In this document: positions 56,156 to 64,000 of the stretch, one piece after another
Layout of the letters: each line of letters opens with the position of its first letter
Numbering within the stretch: position 1 is the first letter of the stretch
Origin: Caballeronia choica
Lineage (GTDB): Bacteria; Pseudomonadota; Gammaproteobacteria; Burkholderiales; Burkholderiaceae
DNA length: 64,000 nt
Direction: 5' to 3'
NCBI RefSeq assembly: GCF_001544535.1
Contig: NZ_FCON02000005.1
Coordinates: 82,604 to 146,603, forward strand
Notes under the pieces: generated by a model
What the model was told of the DNA's origin: nothing
Database searches by the model: none
What the model saw: the letters and a program-made list of their open reading frames with translations, nothing else
Program-made: the position numbers and the translations under genes

Positions 56156-57727
56156 ATGGCGTCGCCCGTCTCCACCGAGCGCGCCGCCGCCACCGCGCCG
56201 CGCCCGCCGCCCATCGGCTCCTCCCAGGACGGCAACGACGCCACCCGCGACGCGCGCTACGCGAACCCCTTCGCGCCGCCCGACGAACTCGAGCCCGAGG
56301 GCGAACCGCGTCCGCGCTCGCTCTTCGGCGAGATCCTGGACTGGATGCTCGCGCCCCTTCTGCTGCTCTGGCCGATGAGCATCGCGGTCACGTACCTGGT
56401 CGCGAAGTCGATCGCGAACGGGCCGTTCGACCGCGCGCTCGAAGCCGATGCCTATGTGCTCGCGCGCCAGATTCAGCCGGTGAACGGCGTCGCCGAACTG
56501 CGCCTGCCCGACGCCACGCGCGATTTCCTGCGCGCCGACAACGTCGACAGCGTGTTCTTCCAGGTGCTCGGCACGCGCGGCGAACTGGTCGGCGGCGACC
56601 GCGACATGCCGCTGCCGCACGACGACGACCGCCCGCAGCCCGGCATCGTCGAATTTCGCGACGACGTGCTGCGCGGCAACGACATCCGCGTCGCGTATAC
56701 GACGGTCGAGCTGCCGAGTCTCGAAGAGCCGGTGCTCGTGCAGGTCGCGGAGACGCTCGACAAGCGCAGCCAGCTCGCCAACGACATCATCAAGGGCGTG
56801 ATCCTGCCGCAGTTCGTGATCCTGCCGCTCGCGATCGTGCTGGTGTGGTTCGGGCTGTCGCGCGGGCTCGCGCCGCTGCACGCGTTGCAGTCGAGCATCC
56901 GCGCGCGCCGCCCCGACGATCTCTCGCCGCTCGAAGCCGCCCAGGCGCCGCCGGAAATCGCGCCGCTCGTCGCGTCGTTCAACGACCTGCTCACGCGGCT
57001 CGAACAGAACATGGAGTTTCAGAAGCGTTTCATCGCCGATGCCGCGCATCAGATGAAAACGCCGCTCGCCGGCCTGCGCACGCAAGCGGAACTGGCGCTG
57101 CGCCAGGACGTGTCGACGGAAGTGCAGCGCTCGCTCGAACAGATCGCGACCAGTTCCGAGCACGCCGCGCGTCTCGTCACGCAACTGCTCGCGCTTGCGC
57201 GCGCCGAAAACCGGGCGACGGGCCAGATCTTCTCGCGCGTCGAACTGACGGATCTCGCGCGACTCGCGGTGCGCGACTGGGTGCAGCCCGCGCTCGCGAA
57301 GCAGATGGACATCGGCTATGAGGAGCCGCCGCAGCCGGTCGAAGTGGAAGGCAACGTCGTGATGCTGCGCGAGATGCTGTCGAACCTGATCGACAACGCG
57401 ATCCGCTACACGCCGACGGGCGGCCGCATCACCGTGCGCGTGCGTCTCGACGAGGGCAATCTAGACCTCGTGCATCTCGAAGTGGAAGACACCGGGCTGG
57501 GCATTCCGCCTGCGGAACGGCAGCGCGTCGTCGAGCGCTTCTACCGGATTCTCGGTCGCGAGGGCGACGGCAGCGGACTCGGGCTCGCGATCGTCAGGGA
57601 GATCGTGACGATGCACGGCGGCACGCTCGCCATCGAGGACCACGTCTATCAGGAATCGCCCCGGCTCGCCGGAACGCTGGTCCGCGTGAGCCTGCAGCGG
57701 GTTTATCCTGCCCGGGACAAACCCTGA
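56156..57727 (+). CDS. tctE: Sensor histidine kinase, TctE-like
   Basis: A 523-residue membrane kinase. The polar N-terminal extension is about 1-57, TM1 about 62-84, the periplasmic domain 85-212 (2CSK_N type), TM2 213-233, and the phospho-acceptor His298 is in ADAAHQMKTPLAGL. The ATPase boxes are MLSNLIDNAIRYT, DTGLGIP and GSGLGLAIV. The H-box HQMKTPL rather than HELRTPL is characteristic of the TctE branch. It is co-transcribed with the regulator; a transporter gene follows after 230 bases. Confidence 0.87.
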   Translation: MASPVSTERAAATAPRPPPIGSSQDGNDATRDARYANPFAPPDELEPEGEPRPRSLFGEILDWMLAPLLLLWPMSIAVTYLVAKSIANGPFDRALEADAYVLARQIQPVNGVAELRLPDATRDFLRADNVDSVFFQVLGTRGELVGGDRDMPLPHDDDRPQPGIVEFRDDVLRGNDIRVAYTTVELPSLEEPVLVQVAETLDKRSQLANDIIKGVILPQFVILPLAIVLVWFGLSRGLAPLHALQSSIRARRPDDLSPLEAAQAPPEIAPLVASFNDLLTRLEQNMEFQKRFIADAAHQMKTPLAGLRTQAELALRQDVSTEVQRSLEQIATSSEHAARLVTQLLALARAENRATGQIFSRVELTDLARLAVRDWVQPALAKQMDIGYEEPPQPVEVEGNVVMLREMLSNLIDNAIRYTPTGGRITVRVRLDEGNLDLVHLEVEDTGLGIPPAERQRVVERFYRILGREGDGSGLGLAIVREIVTMHGGTLAIEDHVYQESPRLAGTLVRVSLQRVYPARDKP

Positions 57728-57957
57728 TCCCGCACTTCAAGCACGATCATTCGTGTTTCGAGAAGCGAGATAATTGACGACGCGTTGAACGAACTTGAAA
57801 TCAGTTCTCGCGGTTTTGACCGATCCACACCGCGAAACGCTTCCTGATCACCGCCGCCGGCCGCGTCAGAACGCCGTAAGTTTCGACTCCAATAATCGTT
57901 GCACGGAACCGCCATGGTCCGCGGGCCGCATCGAAAATCAAAATCAGGAGACGATTC

Positions 57958-59616
57958 ATGGCTACGGTTGAGGGGCGCATTTCACACGCGCCGATGACGG
58001 GCGAAGAGAAGAAGGTGATCTTCGCGTCGTCACTCGGAACGGTGTTCGAGTGGTACGACTTCTATCTGGCGGGCTCGCTCGCCGTCTATATCAGCAAGAC
58101 GTTTTTCTCCGGGGTCAACCCGACGGCCGGCTTCATCTTCACCCTGCTCGGCTTCGCGGCCGGCTTCGCGGTGCGTCCGTTCGGCGCGATCGTGTTCGGG
58201 CGGCTCGGCGACATGGTCGGGCGCAAGTACACGTTCCTCGTGACGATCGTGATCATGGGCCTGTCGACCTTCGTGATCGGCTTCCTGCCCGGCTACGCGT
58301 CGATCGGGATCGTCGCGCCGGTGATCTTCATCGCGATGCGGCTGTTGCAGGGTTTGGCGCTCGGCGGCGAATACGGGGGCGCTGCGACCTACGTCGCCGA
58401 ACACGCGCCCGCGAACAAGCGCGGCGCGTGGACCGCGTGGATCCAGACGACGGCCACGCTCGGCCTCTTTGTCTCGCTGCTCGTGATCCTGGCGGTGCGC
58501 ACGTCGATCGGCGAAGAAAAGTTCGCCGCGTGGGGCTGGCGCGTGCCGTTCATCGCCTCGATCGTGCTGCTCGGGATTTCGGTGTGGATCCGGATGCAAC
58601 TGCACGAGTCGCCGGTGTTCGAGCGCATCAAGGCCGAGGGCAAGACGTCGAAGGCGCCGCTCACCGAAGCATTCGCCGAATGGAAGAACCTGAAGATCGT
58701 GCTGCTCGCGCTGTTTGGCCTGACGGCCGGCCAGGCGGTCGTCTGGTACACGGGCCAGTTCTACTCGCTCTTCTTCCTCACGCAGACGCTGAAAGTGGAC
58801 GGCACGAGCGCGAACATCATGGTCGCGGTCGCGCTGCTGATCGGCACGCCGTTCTTCGTGTTCTTCGGCTCGCTGTCCGATCGCATCGGCCGCAAGCCGA
58901 TCATCATGGCGGGCTGCCTGATCGCCGCGTTGAGCTTCTTCCCGCTCTTCAAGGCGCTCGCGCACTACACGAACCCGACGCTGGAAGCCGCGACGGCGAA
59001 GTCGCCGATCGTCGTGATCGCCAATCCCGACGAGTGCTCGTTCCAGTTCAACCCGGTGGGAACGTCGAAGTTCACCTCGTCGTGCGATATCGCCAAGAGC
59101 GCGCTGTCGAAGTCCGGCTTGAACTACGAGAACGTGGCGGCGCCGGCCGGCACGCTCGCGCAGATCAAGGTCGGCGAGACGGTGGTCGAGACGTATGACG
59201 GCAAGGCCGCCGACGCGAAGGCAAAGGGCGCGGCGTTCGACAAGACGCTCGCCGGCACGCTGAAGAGCGCGGGCTATCCGGCGAAGGCCGATCCGGCGCT
59301 GATCAACTGGCCGATGGCGATCGTGGTGCTGACGATTCTCGTGATCTTCGTGACGATGGTGTATGGGCCGATCGCGGCGATGCTGGTGGAGATGTTCCCG
59401 GCGCGGATCCGGTACACGTCGATGTCGCTGCCGTATCACATCGGCAATGGCTGGTTCGGCGGGTTCCTGCCGGCGACGGCGTTCGCGATCGTCGCGGCGA
59501 AGGGGAACATCTACTCGGGGCTGTGGTATCCGATTGTGATTGCGCTCGCGACGTTCGTGATCGGGATGCTGTTCGTCAAGGAGACGCGCAATTCGGATGT
59601 GTACGCGAAGGACTGA
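57958..59616 (+). CDS. MHS-family major facilitator transporter
   Basis: A 552-residue proton symporter of the metabolite:H+ symporter family (ProP, KgtP, ShiA relatives). The start SSLGTVFEWYDFYLAG, GRLGDMVGRKYTF after TM2, RLLQGLALGGEYGGAATYV and DRIGRKPIIMAGC are family motifs. An insert of about 115 residues (337-450) with two cysteines (360, 376) lies between late helices, so the protein is about 100 residues longer than ProP. AGGAGACGATTC precedes the ATG. It may be the target of the TctDE-like system upstream; the substrate, probably an organic acid, is not determinable. Confidence 0.85.
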   Translation: MATVEGRISHAPMTGEEKKVIFASSLGTVFEWYDFYLAGSLAVYISKTFFSGVNPTAGFIFTLLGFAAGFAVRPFGAIVFGRLGDMVGRKYTFLVTIVIMGLSTFVIGFLPGYASIGIVAPVIFIAMRLLQGLALGGEYGGAATYVAEHAPANKRGAWTAWIQTTATLGLFVSLLVILAVRTSIGEEKFAAWGWRVPFIASIVLLGISVWIRMQLHESPVFERIKAEGKTSKAPLTEAFAEWKNLKIVLLALFGLTAGQAVVWYTGQFYSLFFLTQTLKVDGTSANIMVAVALLIGTPFFVFFGSLSDRIGRKPIIMAGCLIAALSFFPLFKALAHYTNPTLEAATAKSPIVVIANPDECSFQFNPVGTSKFTSSCDIAKSALSKSGLNYENVAAPAGTLAQIKVGETVVETYDGKAADAKAKGAAFDKTLAGTLKSAGYPAKADPALINWPMAIVVLTILVIFVTMVYGPIAAMLVEMFPARIRYTSMSLPYHIGNGWFGGFLPATAFAIVAAKGNIYSGLWYPIVIALATFVIGMLFVKETRNSDVYAKD

Positions 59617-59662
59617 GGGTTCGGGATTGGGGTTTTGTCAGTAGGAATTTGCCGGGAAGGGG

Positions 59663-59691
59663 TTGACAGACTTTCCGGCCATCTCCATAAT
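59663..59691 (+). promoter_or_regulatory. Promoter of the tRNA-Met gene
   Basis: TTGACA (59663-59668) and CATAAT (59686-59691) are separated by 17 bases. The tRNA starts 13 bases after the -10 box. Confidence 0.85.
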
Positions 59692-59704
59692 CCTGCTCTC
59701 TTTA

Positions 59705-59781
<77 letters not shown>

Positions 59782-59793
59782 GCATTACCAAGG

Positions 59794-59830
59794 CTGCGCG
59801 CTCCGGAAACGGAGCGCGCAGTTTTGCTTT
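59794..59830 (+). terminator. Terminator after tRNA-Met
   Basis: CTGCGCGCTCCG-GAAA-CGGAGCGCGCAG is a perfect 12-base stem with a GNRA-type loop, followed by TTTTGCTTT. Confidence 0.92.
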
Positions 59831-59912
59831 GGGTCCTTATAAATCAAGGACTTGGCGAAGATATAAACTCGTCTCGTTAGGCTGTCGAGTGCTACATCGA
59901 ACTGCTACAGTG

Positions 59913-59926
59913 GGACGCCGGCGTCC
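59913..59926. promoter_or_regulatory. Palindrome upstream of the integrase gene
   Basis: GGACGCCGGCGTCC is a perfect 14-base palindrome 43 bases before the integrase ATG. It could be an operator or an arm-type site; no partner site is recognised. Confidence 0.35.
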
Positions 59927-59969
59927 GGTTCGGTGGCACAAGGACAACTTTTGCCATTGAGAGGACTTC

Positions 59970-61745
59970 ATGCCTTCGCAAACCTGCCTGACGAGCCGCC
60001 GTAACTCCGTCGTTCCCCAATTCCGCCGCGCCATTCCCGCCGACCTCTGGGATGTCTTCGGCCGCCGAGAACTCGGTGGCTCACTCCAGACCCGCTTGCA
60101 CGCCGAAGCCAAGCGCCGCCGCAACGCGCTGGTCGCCGCGACCGATTCGATTTTTGAAGACGCGCGGGTCCTGAGCGCCGCGGGCGCCGCCGACCGCACC
60201 GCGTTGCTTGAGGCGTTCCGGCGCCAACGCACCCTCATCTGCGCCGGCCAATCCGCGGTGTACGTAACCGAGCCTGAGAAGACCGAGGCTGCGGACGACT
60301 CGCAAAGTGCAGGTGATGAGACATATTGGCCGCCGATGTACGAGGACCTTTGCCCGAACGACGAATTCCGCCCCGTTATCAAACCGCACTTTTCTCTGAA
60401 GCCCGCAATGATTCCGAGGCTCCTGAGCCGTCGGCGTGCTGTCATGTTGCAGTGCGATGAGCTTCTTCGAGCGCACGACTCACGCGACGACCTCAAGGCA
60501 ATGCGCACCGGGCTTGAGGAACTGGAACAGGACACTTGCGACGACGTCGTGCGCGGCGACACCTCGGCCATCCGTGAGGACGCGTTGACTCTGCTCGCGT
60601 ACGAAGGTATCGATGTGTCGCGAACCCATGCGGAGCATCTTGCGCAATATCTCAGCCGATTTCTCTCCGCCGAACTGGAACTCATCCGCGAGCAGCTGGG
60701 GCGCCTGAATGGCAGCCGCACGCCGATACCGGAGTTGCCCGTAGAGCCTCTCGATACTGACGACTGGGAAACGTTCATCGCGACCTGGCAGTCTGTGCGC
60801 AAGCCCAAGGCGACCTCCGTTTCCAGCGTGCGCTCTGAAATCTCTCGGTTCAAGGGCTTTACCCATGACAAAAATCCCGTGGACATCACGGCGGATGATG
60901 TCCGCGAATACGTAGACTTTCTCCTCAAGTCCGTCTCGCGAGCCCGGGCGAAAACAATTCTCTCGCTCATTCGTCCGGTAATTGCCACGGCGATAACGGA
61001 ACGCATCACTTCGCTAAAGAGCAATCCGTTCGACGAAATTTCAGTGGAAGTCTCCGAAAAGGATGTGCGTTCGTACCAGCCGTTTTCGGCATCCCAGCTG
61101 CAAGCATTCTTTAATGGCCCGGTGCATCGCGCCGGCGACCGACCCGCCAAGGGCGGAAAAGAAGCCGCGTTCTGGTTGCCGTTGCTCTCCATTTATTCCG
61201 GCGTGCGGCTGGAGGAAGCCGGCACACTGACGACATCGAGCATCTTGGAGCGGTCGGGTCGGTACTGGATACAAATTGGCCATAGCAAGACGACAAACAG
61301 CTCGTTGCGTGAAATACCGCTTCATCGGGTACTTGAAGAGAAGGGGTTCGTCGAATTTGCACAGACCCAACGAAGGGTGCGCGGAGCGAACGCACCCCTC
61401 TTTGTGCACCTCAAGCAGAAAAACATCGACGCGAAGAAGACGCGAATGTTTTCGACGTGGGTCAACGAATACATTGACCGGTATGTGATTGATGACCGGC
61501 AATACACGTACCACTCGTTCCGCAACAACTTCGAGGACGCACTCACCTGCGAAGGCGTCGCTGAAGACGTCCGCCGGGCGCTCATGGGTCACGCCCAGAG
61601 CGGCATGACGCGCAGGTATGGGAAAAAGAGCGCGGGTAACCGTCGGGTGTTTCCGGACCGCGCGCTGATTGAAGCAATGGACCGCTTGACCTACGAGGGA
61701 CTTAACCTAAACGGAATCACGGCGGAATCGGACATGATTCCCTGA
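59970..61745 (+). CDS. Tyrosine-type site-specific integrase
   Basis: A 591-residue recombinase. The C-terminal catalytic domain holds the full set Arg413 (SGVRLEEAG), Lys440 (GHSKTTN), His515-x-x-Arg518 (YHSFRNNF), His541 (MGHAQSG) and Tyr550 (TRRYGKK). A core-binding SAM-like domain is near 260-345. The first 250 residues are an N-terminal region found in large genomic-island integrases. The ATG follows GAGAGGACTTC. It starts 188 bases after tRNA-Met, the usual place for an element that integrates into the tRNA 3' end. Codon use is less GC-biased than the surrounding core genes. Confidence 0.92.
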   Translation: MPSQTCLTSRRNSVVPQFRRAIPADLWDVFGRRELGGSLQTRLHAEAKRRRNALVAATDSIFEDARVLSAAGAADRTALLEAFRRQRTLICAGQSAVYVTEPEKTEAADDSQSAGDETYWPPMYEDLCPNDEFRPVIKPHFSLKPAMIPRLLSRRRAVMLQCDELLRAHDSRDDLKAMRTGLEELEQDTCDDVVRGDTSAIREDALTLLAYEGIDVSRTHAEHLAQYLSRFLSAELELIREQLGRLNGSRTPIPELPVEPLDTDDWETFIATWQSVRKPKATSVSSVRSEISRFKGFTHDKNPVDITADDVREYVDFLLKSVSRARAKTILSLIRPVIATAITERITSLKSNPFDEISVEVSEKDVRSYQPFSASQLQAFFNGPVHRAGDRPAKGGKEAAFWLPLLSIYSGVRLEEAGTLTTSSILERSGRYWIQIGHSKTTNSSLREIPLHRVLEEKGFVEFAQTQRRVRGANAPLFVHLKQKNIDAKKTRMFSTWVNEYIDRYVIDDRQYTYHSFRNNFEDALTCEGVAEDVRRALMGHAQSGMTRRYGKKSAGNRRVFPDRALIEAMDRLTYEGLNLNGITAESDMIP

Positions 61746-61813
61746 GCCTTCCTGAGCGGCGACAAGGAGCTCGTCGGGCGGGCTCCTGTTTTGAATAACC
61801 TGCCGTCAGTTCA

Positions 61814-62341
61814 TTATCGTTGCCCTGGGTCGCGTAACGCTACCAAGCGCAGCTGCCTGAGTACGGTCCGATAGCTTCCTCGTCCCAGGGTCCAGCCGTA
61901 CTCGTCTGCCGGCCCTAATCGCCGCGGCTGCTTCTTGAGTTCCACGCAGGCGCGCGCGCATCCACACTCATTATGCCCTCCCGTCCCATGTGAATGGCCT
62001 CGCGAAACGTCCGACCGACTTGGCCAGACACATTCCATGCGGCCATCCATGGGAATTGGAAAATCAAAACCGCGCGCAAGCCGACTCCCACCTTGCCATC
62101 GCACGAACATCACGCAGCGACGGAGGCCATTCGAAATAGGAAGGTGACCTGCCTCGATACCAGGTTGCTCGGCGTGCAAACGGTGCGACATATATACCCA
62201 GCGGCGAAGGCGGCAGAACGTCACTTCCTCGAAGCGCATGGCGCCCTCTGCGCGCTCGAGAAAGGCGTGCACCATTTGATAGCACGGGTCACTCTCGTCG
62301 AACGGTACCTTGACGAGGACATCACCGACGTATGACCGCAT
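61814..62341 (-). CDS. Hypothetical protein in the island, uncertain
   Basis: A minus-strand frame of 175 residues from ATG 62341, starting MRSYVGDVLVKVPFDESDP. The first 45 codons show strong C/G third positions and a protein-like pattern (YQMVHAFLERAEGAMRFEEV). The C-terminal half is Cys/Gly/Arg-rich and less convincing. I recognise no domain. It converges on the integrase and diverges from the WYL gene. An overlapping plus-strand frame (61994-62335) is the alternative. The coding status is open. Confidence 0.35.
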   Translation of the reverse strand: MRSYVGDVLVKVPFDESDPCYQMVHAFLERAEGAMRFEEVTFCRLRRWVYMSHRLHAEQPGIEAGHLPISNGLRRCVMFVRWQGGSRLARGFDFPIPMDGRMECVWPSRSDVSRGHSHGTGGHNECGCARACVELKKQPRRLGPADEYGWTLGRGSYRTVLRQLRLVALRDPGQR

Positions 62342-62473
62342 GGTCGTCTCGGAGGCAGACAGGCTGCACTCGCGCCACGATATAGGCCGTGAACGATTGC
62401 AGACAAACCAACCAAAATGCGCCCTATTTTCGCGACCCGGAGAGCCCTGGCGCGTCGGGCGACCCGCTTCATT

Positions 62474-62505
62474 GAGACATAAAATGTCTCTTTCACATAT
62501 ATAAT
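62474..62505 (+). promoter_or_regulatory. Promoter and palindromic operator of the WYL-domain gene
   Basis: GAGACAT-AAA-ATGTCTC (62474-62490) is a perfect 7-3-7 palindrome. A consensus TATAAT follows at 62500-62505. The palindrome covers the -35 position, so a bound protein would block RNA polymerase; the downstream WYL protein is the obvious candidate. Confidence 0.65.
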
Positions 62506-62560
62506 CACAACAAGCCCGGCGAGCAAGCGAACGTTTATCAACACCCATACCACGACCAAG

Positions 62561-63619
62561 ATGCCGTCTAGTCTGGATGAAGCGATTCTTCGTGTCCTGC
62601 CCACTGAACGGGACGCCGTTCCATGGCTGTCCACGCCTGAGGTTCATCGGCGCCTCGAGGCGCGAGGGCACCGCGTCGGCTACACAAAAAAGATACAGCG
62701 ACATCTAACCTCACTGGAAAACGGAGCACGGGTCATTTCGACTTTGAACGGTCGCGAACTCCTCTGGCAGCGGAAACCTTGGCTGCACGGCCTCCAGGAG
62801 GGTGTCGGGCTGATGAGCGCATCCGAGGCTGTGGCCTTCCACATCCTTCAGCGCTTCGCCGGCAACAAACTTCCGGACGCGGTGATGAGGGACATCGAGC
62901 CGCTTTTCAATGCGGCGGAGGTACGCCTTTCGGAGGAGAAAGCTGATAATCGAATCTATCGCGCCTGGCCGGACAAAATTGCATCAGTCGACGGCGCGTT
63001 CACGCTGATTCGGCCCAAGATTCGGGCTGACGTATTCGAGGCCGTAGCGACGGCAACCTTTTTCGAGCGCGAGTTGATTGTTCAGTATCGAGCAGCCTAC
63101 CGAAGCCAGGAGACGAACGAACCGGAGCCAAAAATTTTGTGGCCGCTGGCGCTCGTCGAATCGAGCGGTACCATGTATCTCGTTGCGCAAGATGCGAGTG
63201 CTACTCGACGCTCCGAGAGAGGCGAGCACGACTTTCCGCGCAGACTCTATCGGTTGGACCGCATCCGCTCCGTTGCAGAATCGGGCAACACCTTCGCATA
63301 CCCAGCCGACTTCAAGCTGAACCGCTATATAGAAGCGGAGCAGGCCTTCGACTTTCTGACGGAACCTCCTGTTCGGCTTGAGCTAGCCTTCGAGGGCAAC
63401 GCCGGAAACCATCTCCGAGAATCGCCCATGGCGAAAGACCAGGAGGTTGAACCTCTGTCGGACGGCCGCCTGAAAGTGTGCGGTACTGTGATTCCCAGCC
63501 TCAAGCTGCGCTGGTGGCTGCGCTCGATTGGTAGTGCGGTTGAAATTCTTGGCCCGGAATCTCTACGCAACGAATTCGCAGAAGACTATCTCAAACTCGC
63601 GAACCGATACCGGCGTTAG
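62561..63619 (+). CDS. WYL-domain transcriptional regulator
   Basis: A 352-residue cytoplasmic regulator. Residues 1-75 form a winged helix ([25 protein letters not shown]). A helical linker follows, then the WYL domain about 145-245 ([17 protein letters not shown], where Met replaces the usual Trp, and [11 protein letters not shown]), and a C-terminal WCX-type domain. WYL domains sense nucleic acid or small ligands; BrxR and CapW of this build repress phage-defence genes. Its own promoter carries a perfect palindrome, which suggests autorepression. The target genes would lie beyond the window. Confidence 0.85.
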   Translation: MPSSLDEAILRVLPTERDAVPWLSTPEVHRRLEARGHRVGYTKKIQRHLTSLENGARVISTLNGRELLWQRKPWLHGLQEGVGLMSASEAVAFHILQRFAGNKLPDAVMRDIEPLFNAAEVRLSEEKADNRIYRAWPDKIASVDGAFTLIRPKIRADVFEAVATATFFERELIVQYRAAYRSQETNEPEPKILWPLALVESSGTMYLVAQDASATRRSERGEHDFPRRLYRLDRIRSVAESGNTFAYPADFKLNRYIEAEQAFDFLTEPPVRLELAFEGNAGNHLRESPMAKDQEVEPLSDGRLKVCGTVIPSLKLRWWLRSIGSAVEILGPESLRNEFAEDYLKLANRYRR

Positions 63620-63955
63620 AGGCTCCGGCGCCAGCGGGAAATACCTGGTCACGGGGAAAGACCGTCTCTCGTGACCAATCCAATCCCGACGCTGCCCGCC
63701 GAACCGATACTCCACGCCGACCGTCACGAAGGCGCGACGCCGACACGAATGCCCTGGTCCATAGATAAGGCTACGGAGGCAGGAGTAATGCTCGGCCGCC
63801 TGGATGGTTGAGATGCATTGAATTGGCCGTTTAGCTTGTCGCATGGTAACGAGACGCAAATTGTCCCGTTGCGCACGCAGAATAGAACCGTGTTGGCCGA
63901 CAGCGATGGTGTTACTGACAGGTGCACCAAATAGTGCCTTGCGCGTTATACGGGT
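63620..63955. other. Gap between the WYL gene and the probable transposase
   Basis: No gene is supported in these 336 bases. An 8-base inverted repeat TGGTCACG / CGTGACCA (63646-63653 with 63670-63677) follows the WYL stop and may be a weak terminator. Minus-strand frames (63563-63859, 63724-63930) overlap each other and lack features. Confidence 0.5.
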
Positions 63956-64000
63956 ATGAAGACGAAAACTGATGGCCGAAAACTGGATCAGGCGACGCAG
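63956..64000 (+). CDS. Probable IS630-family transposase, first 15 codons (partial)
   Basis: An ATG at 63956 opens a frame to the window edge reading MKTKTDGRKLDQATQ. This matches my recollection of the N-terminus of IS630-type transposases, whose winged-helix domain begins KTDGRKLD. Only 15 codons are visible and no terminal repeat is recognised, so the call is tentative. Confidence 0.45.
   Translation, partial: MKTKTDGRKLDQATQ

Overview
The window looks like a chromosomal segment of a Burkholderiaceae species (Burkholderia, Paraburkholderia or Caballeronia type). The evidence is the high G+C content, the order pgk-pyk-fba-purC-purE-purK-sua5, a BpeAB-OprB-like efflux operon with a divergent TetR repressor, the recA-recX and sucC-sucD blocks, and a pilin gene beside a PglL-type oligosaccharyltransferase. 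The assignment rests on gene content and protein sequence recall, not on a database search.

Layout. 1-925 holds the end of a zinc ABC importer (znuC tail, znuB). 926-1684 is one large imperfect palindrome without a convincing gene. 1685-6410 (minus) is an unusual run of xylB, an AGE-family sugar isomerase, frmA and fghA. 6746-8125 is an NCS2 urate/xanthine permease. 8291-15481 is the tripartite RND efflux operon with its divergent repressor. 15461-18153 carries an isochorismatase-like hydrolase, a CoxG-like membrane protein, a DUF427 protein and a small secreted protein. 18286-25236 is an envelope block: a DegQ/MucD protease, a YiaW-YiaV-outer membrane factor export set, and a QseBC/PmrAB-like two-component system. 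25457-28657 holds PBP4 (dacB) and a GDSL lipoprotein. 28743-36879 (minus) is glycolysis plus purine synthesis. 37370-39754 is branched-chain amino acid export (azlCD) opposite ilvE. 39825-45502 has a zinc-finger protein, waaF, a YheT-like hydrolase and the BepA-like protease. 45697-51940 has moaC, pglL, a type IV pilin, a TerC-family protein and sucDC. 52075-55096 has a DUF2889 protein, recX and recA with a LexA box. 55325-59616 has a TctDE-like two-component system and an MHS-family transporter.

From 59705 the character changes. A tRNA-Met gene is followed by a tyrosine integrase, a doubtful hypothetical gene, a WYL-domain regulator with a perfect palindrome at its promoter, and the first codons of a probable IS630-type transposase cut by the window edge. 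This is the left end of an integrative element whose cargo lies outside the window. WYL regulators of this build often control phage-defence genes, so the unseen part is the most likely place for a new system.

The most interesting signals seen directly are these: the 750-bp palindrome between znuB and fghA; two matching TTAA-N7-TTAA boxes, one at the qseBC-like promoter and one between degQ and yiaW; the pilin/PglL pair with a Pro/Ser/Ala-rich loop between the pilin cysteines; paired hairpins between pilin and pglL and between sucC and sucD; a TTAGGGC heptamer array overlapping the recA stop codon; and the palindromic operator of the WYL gene.
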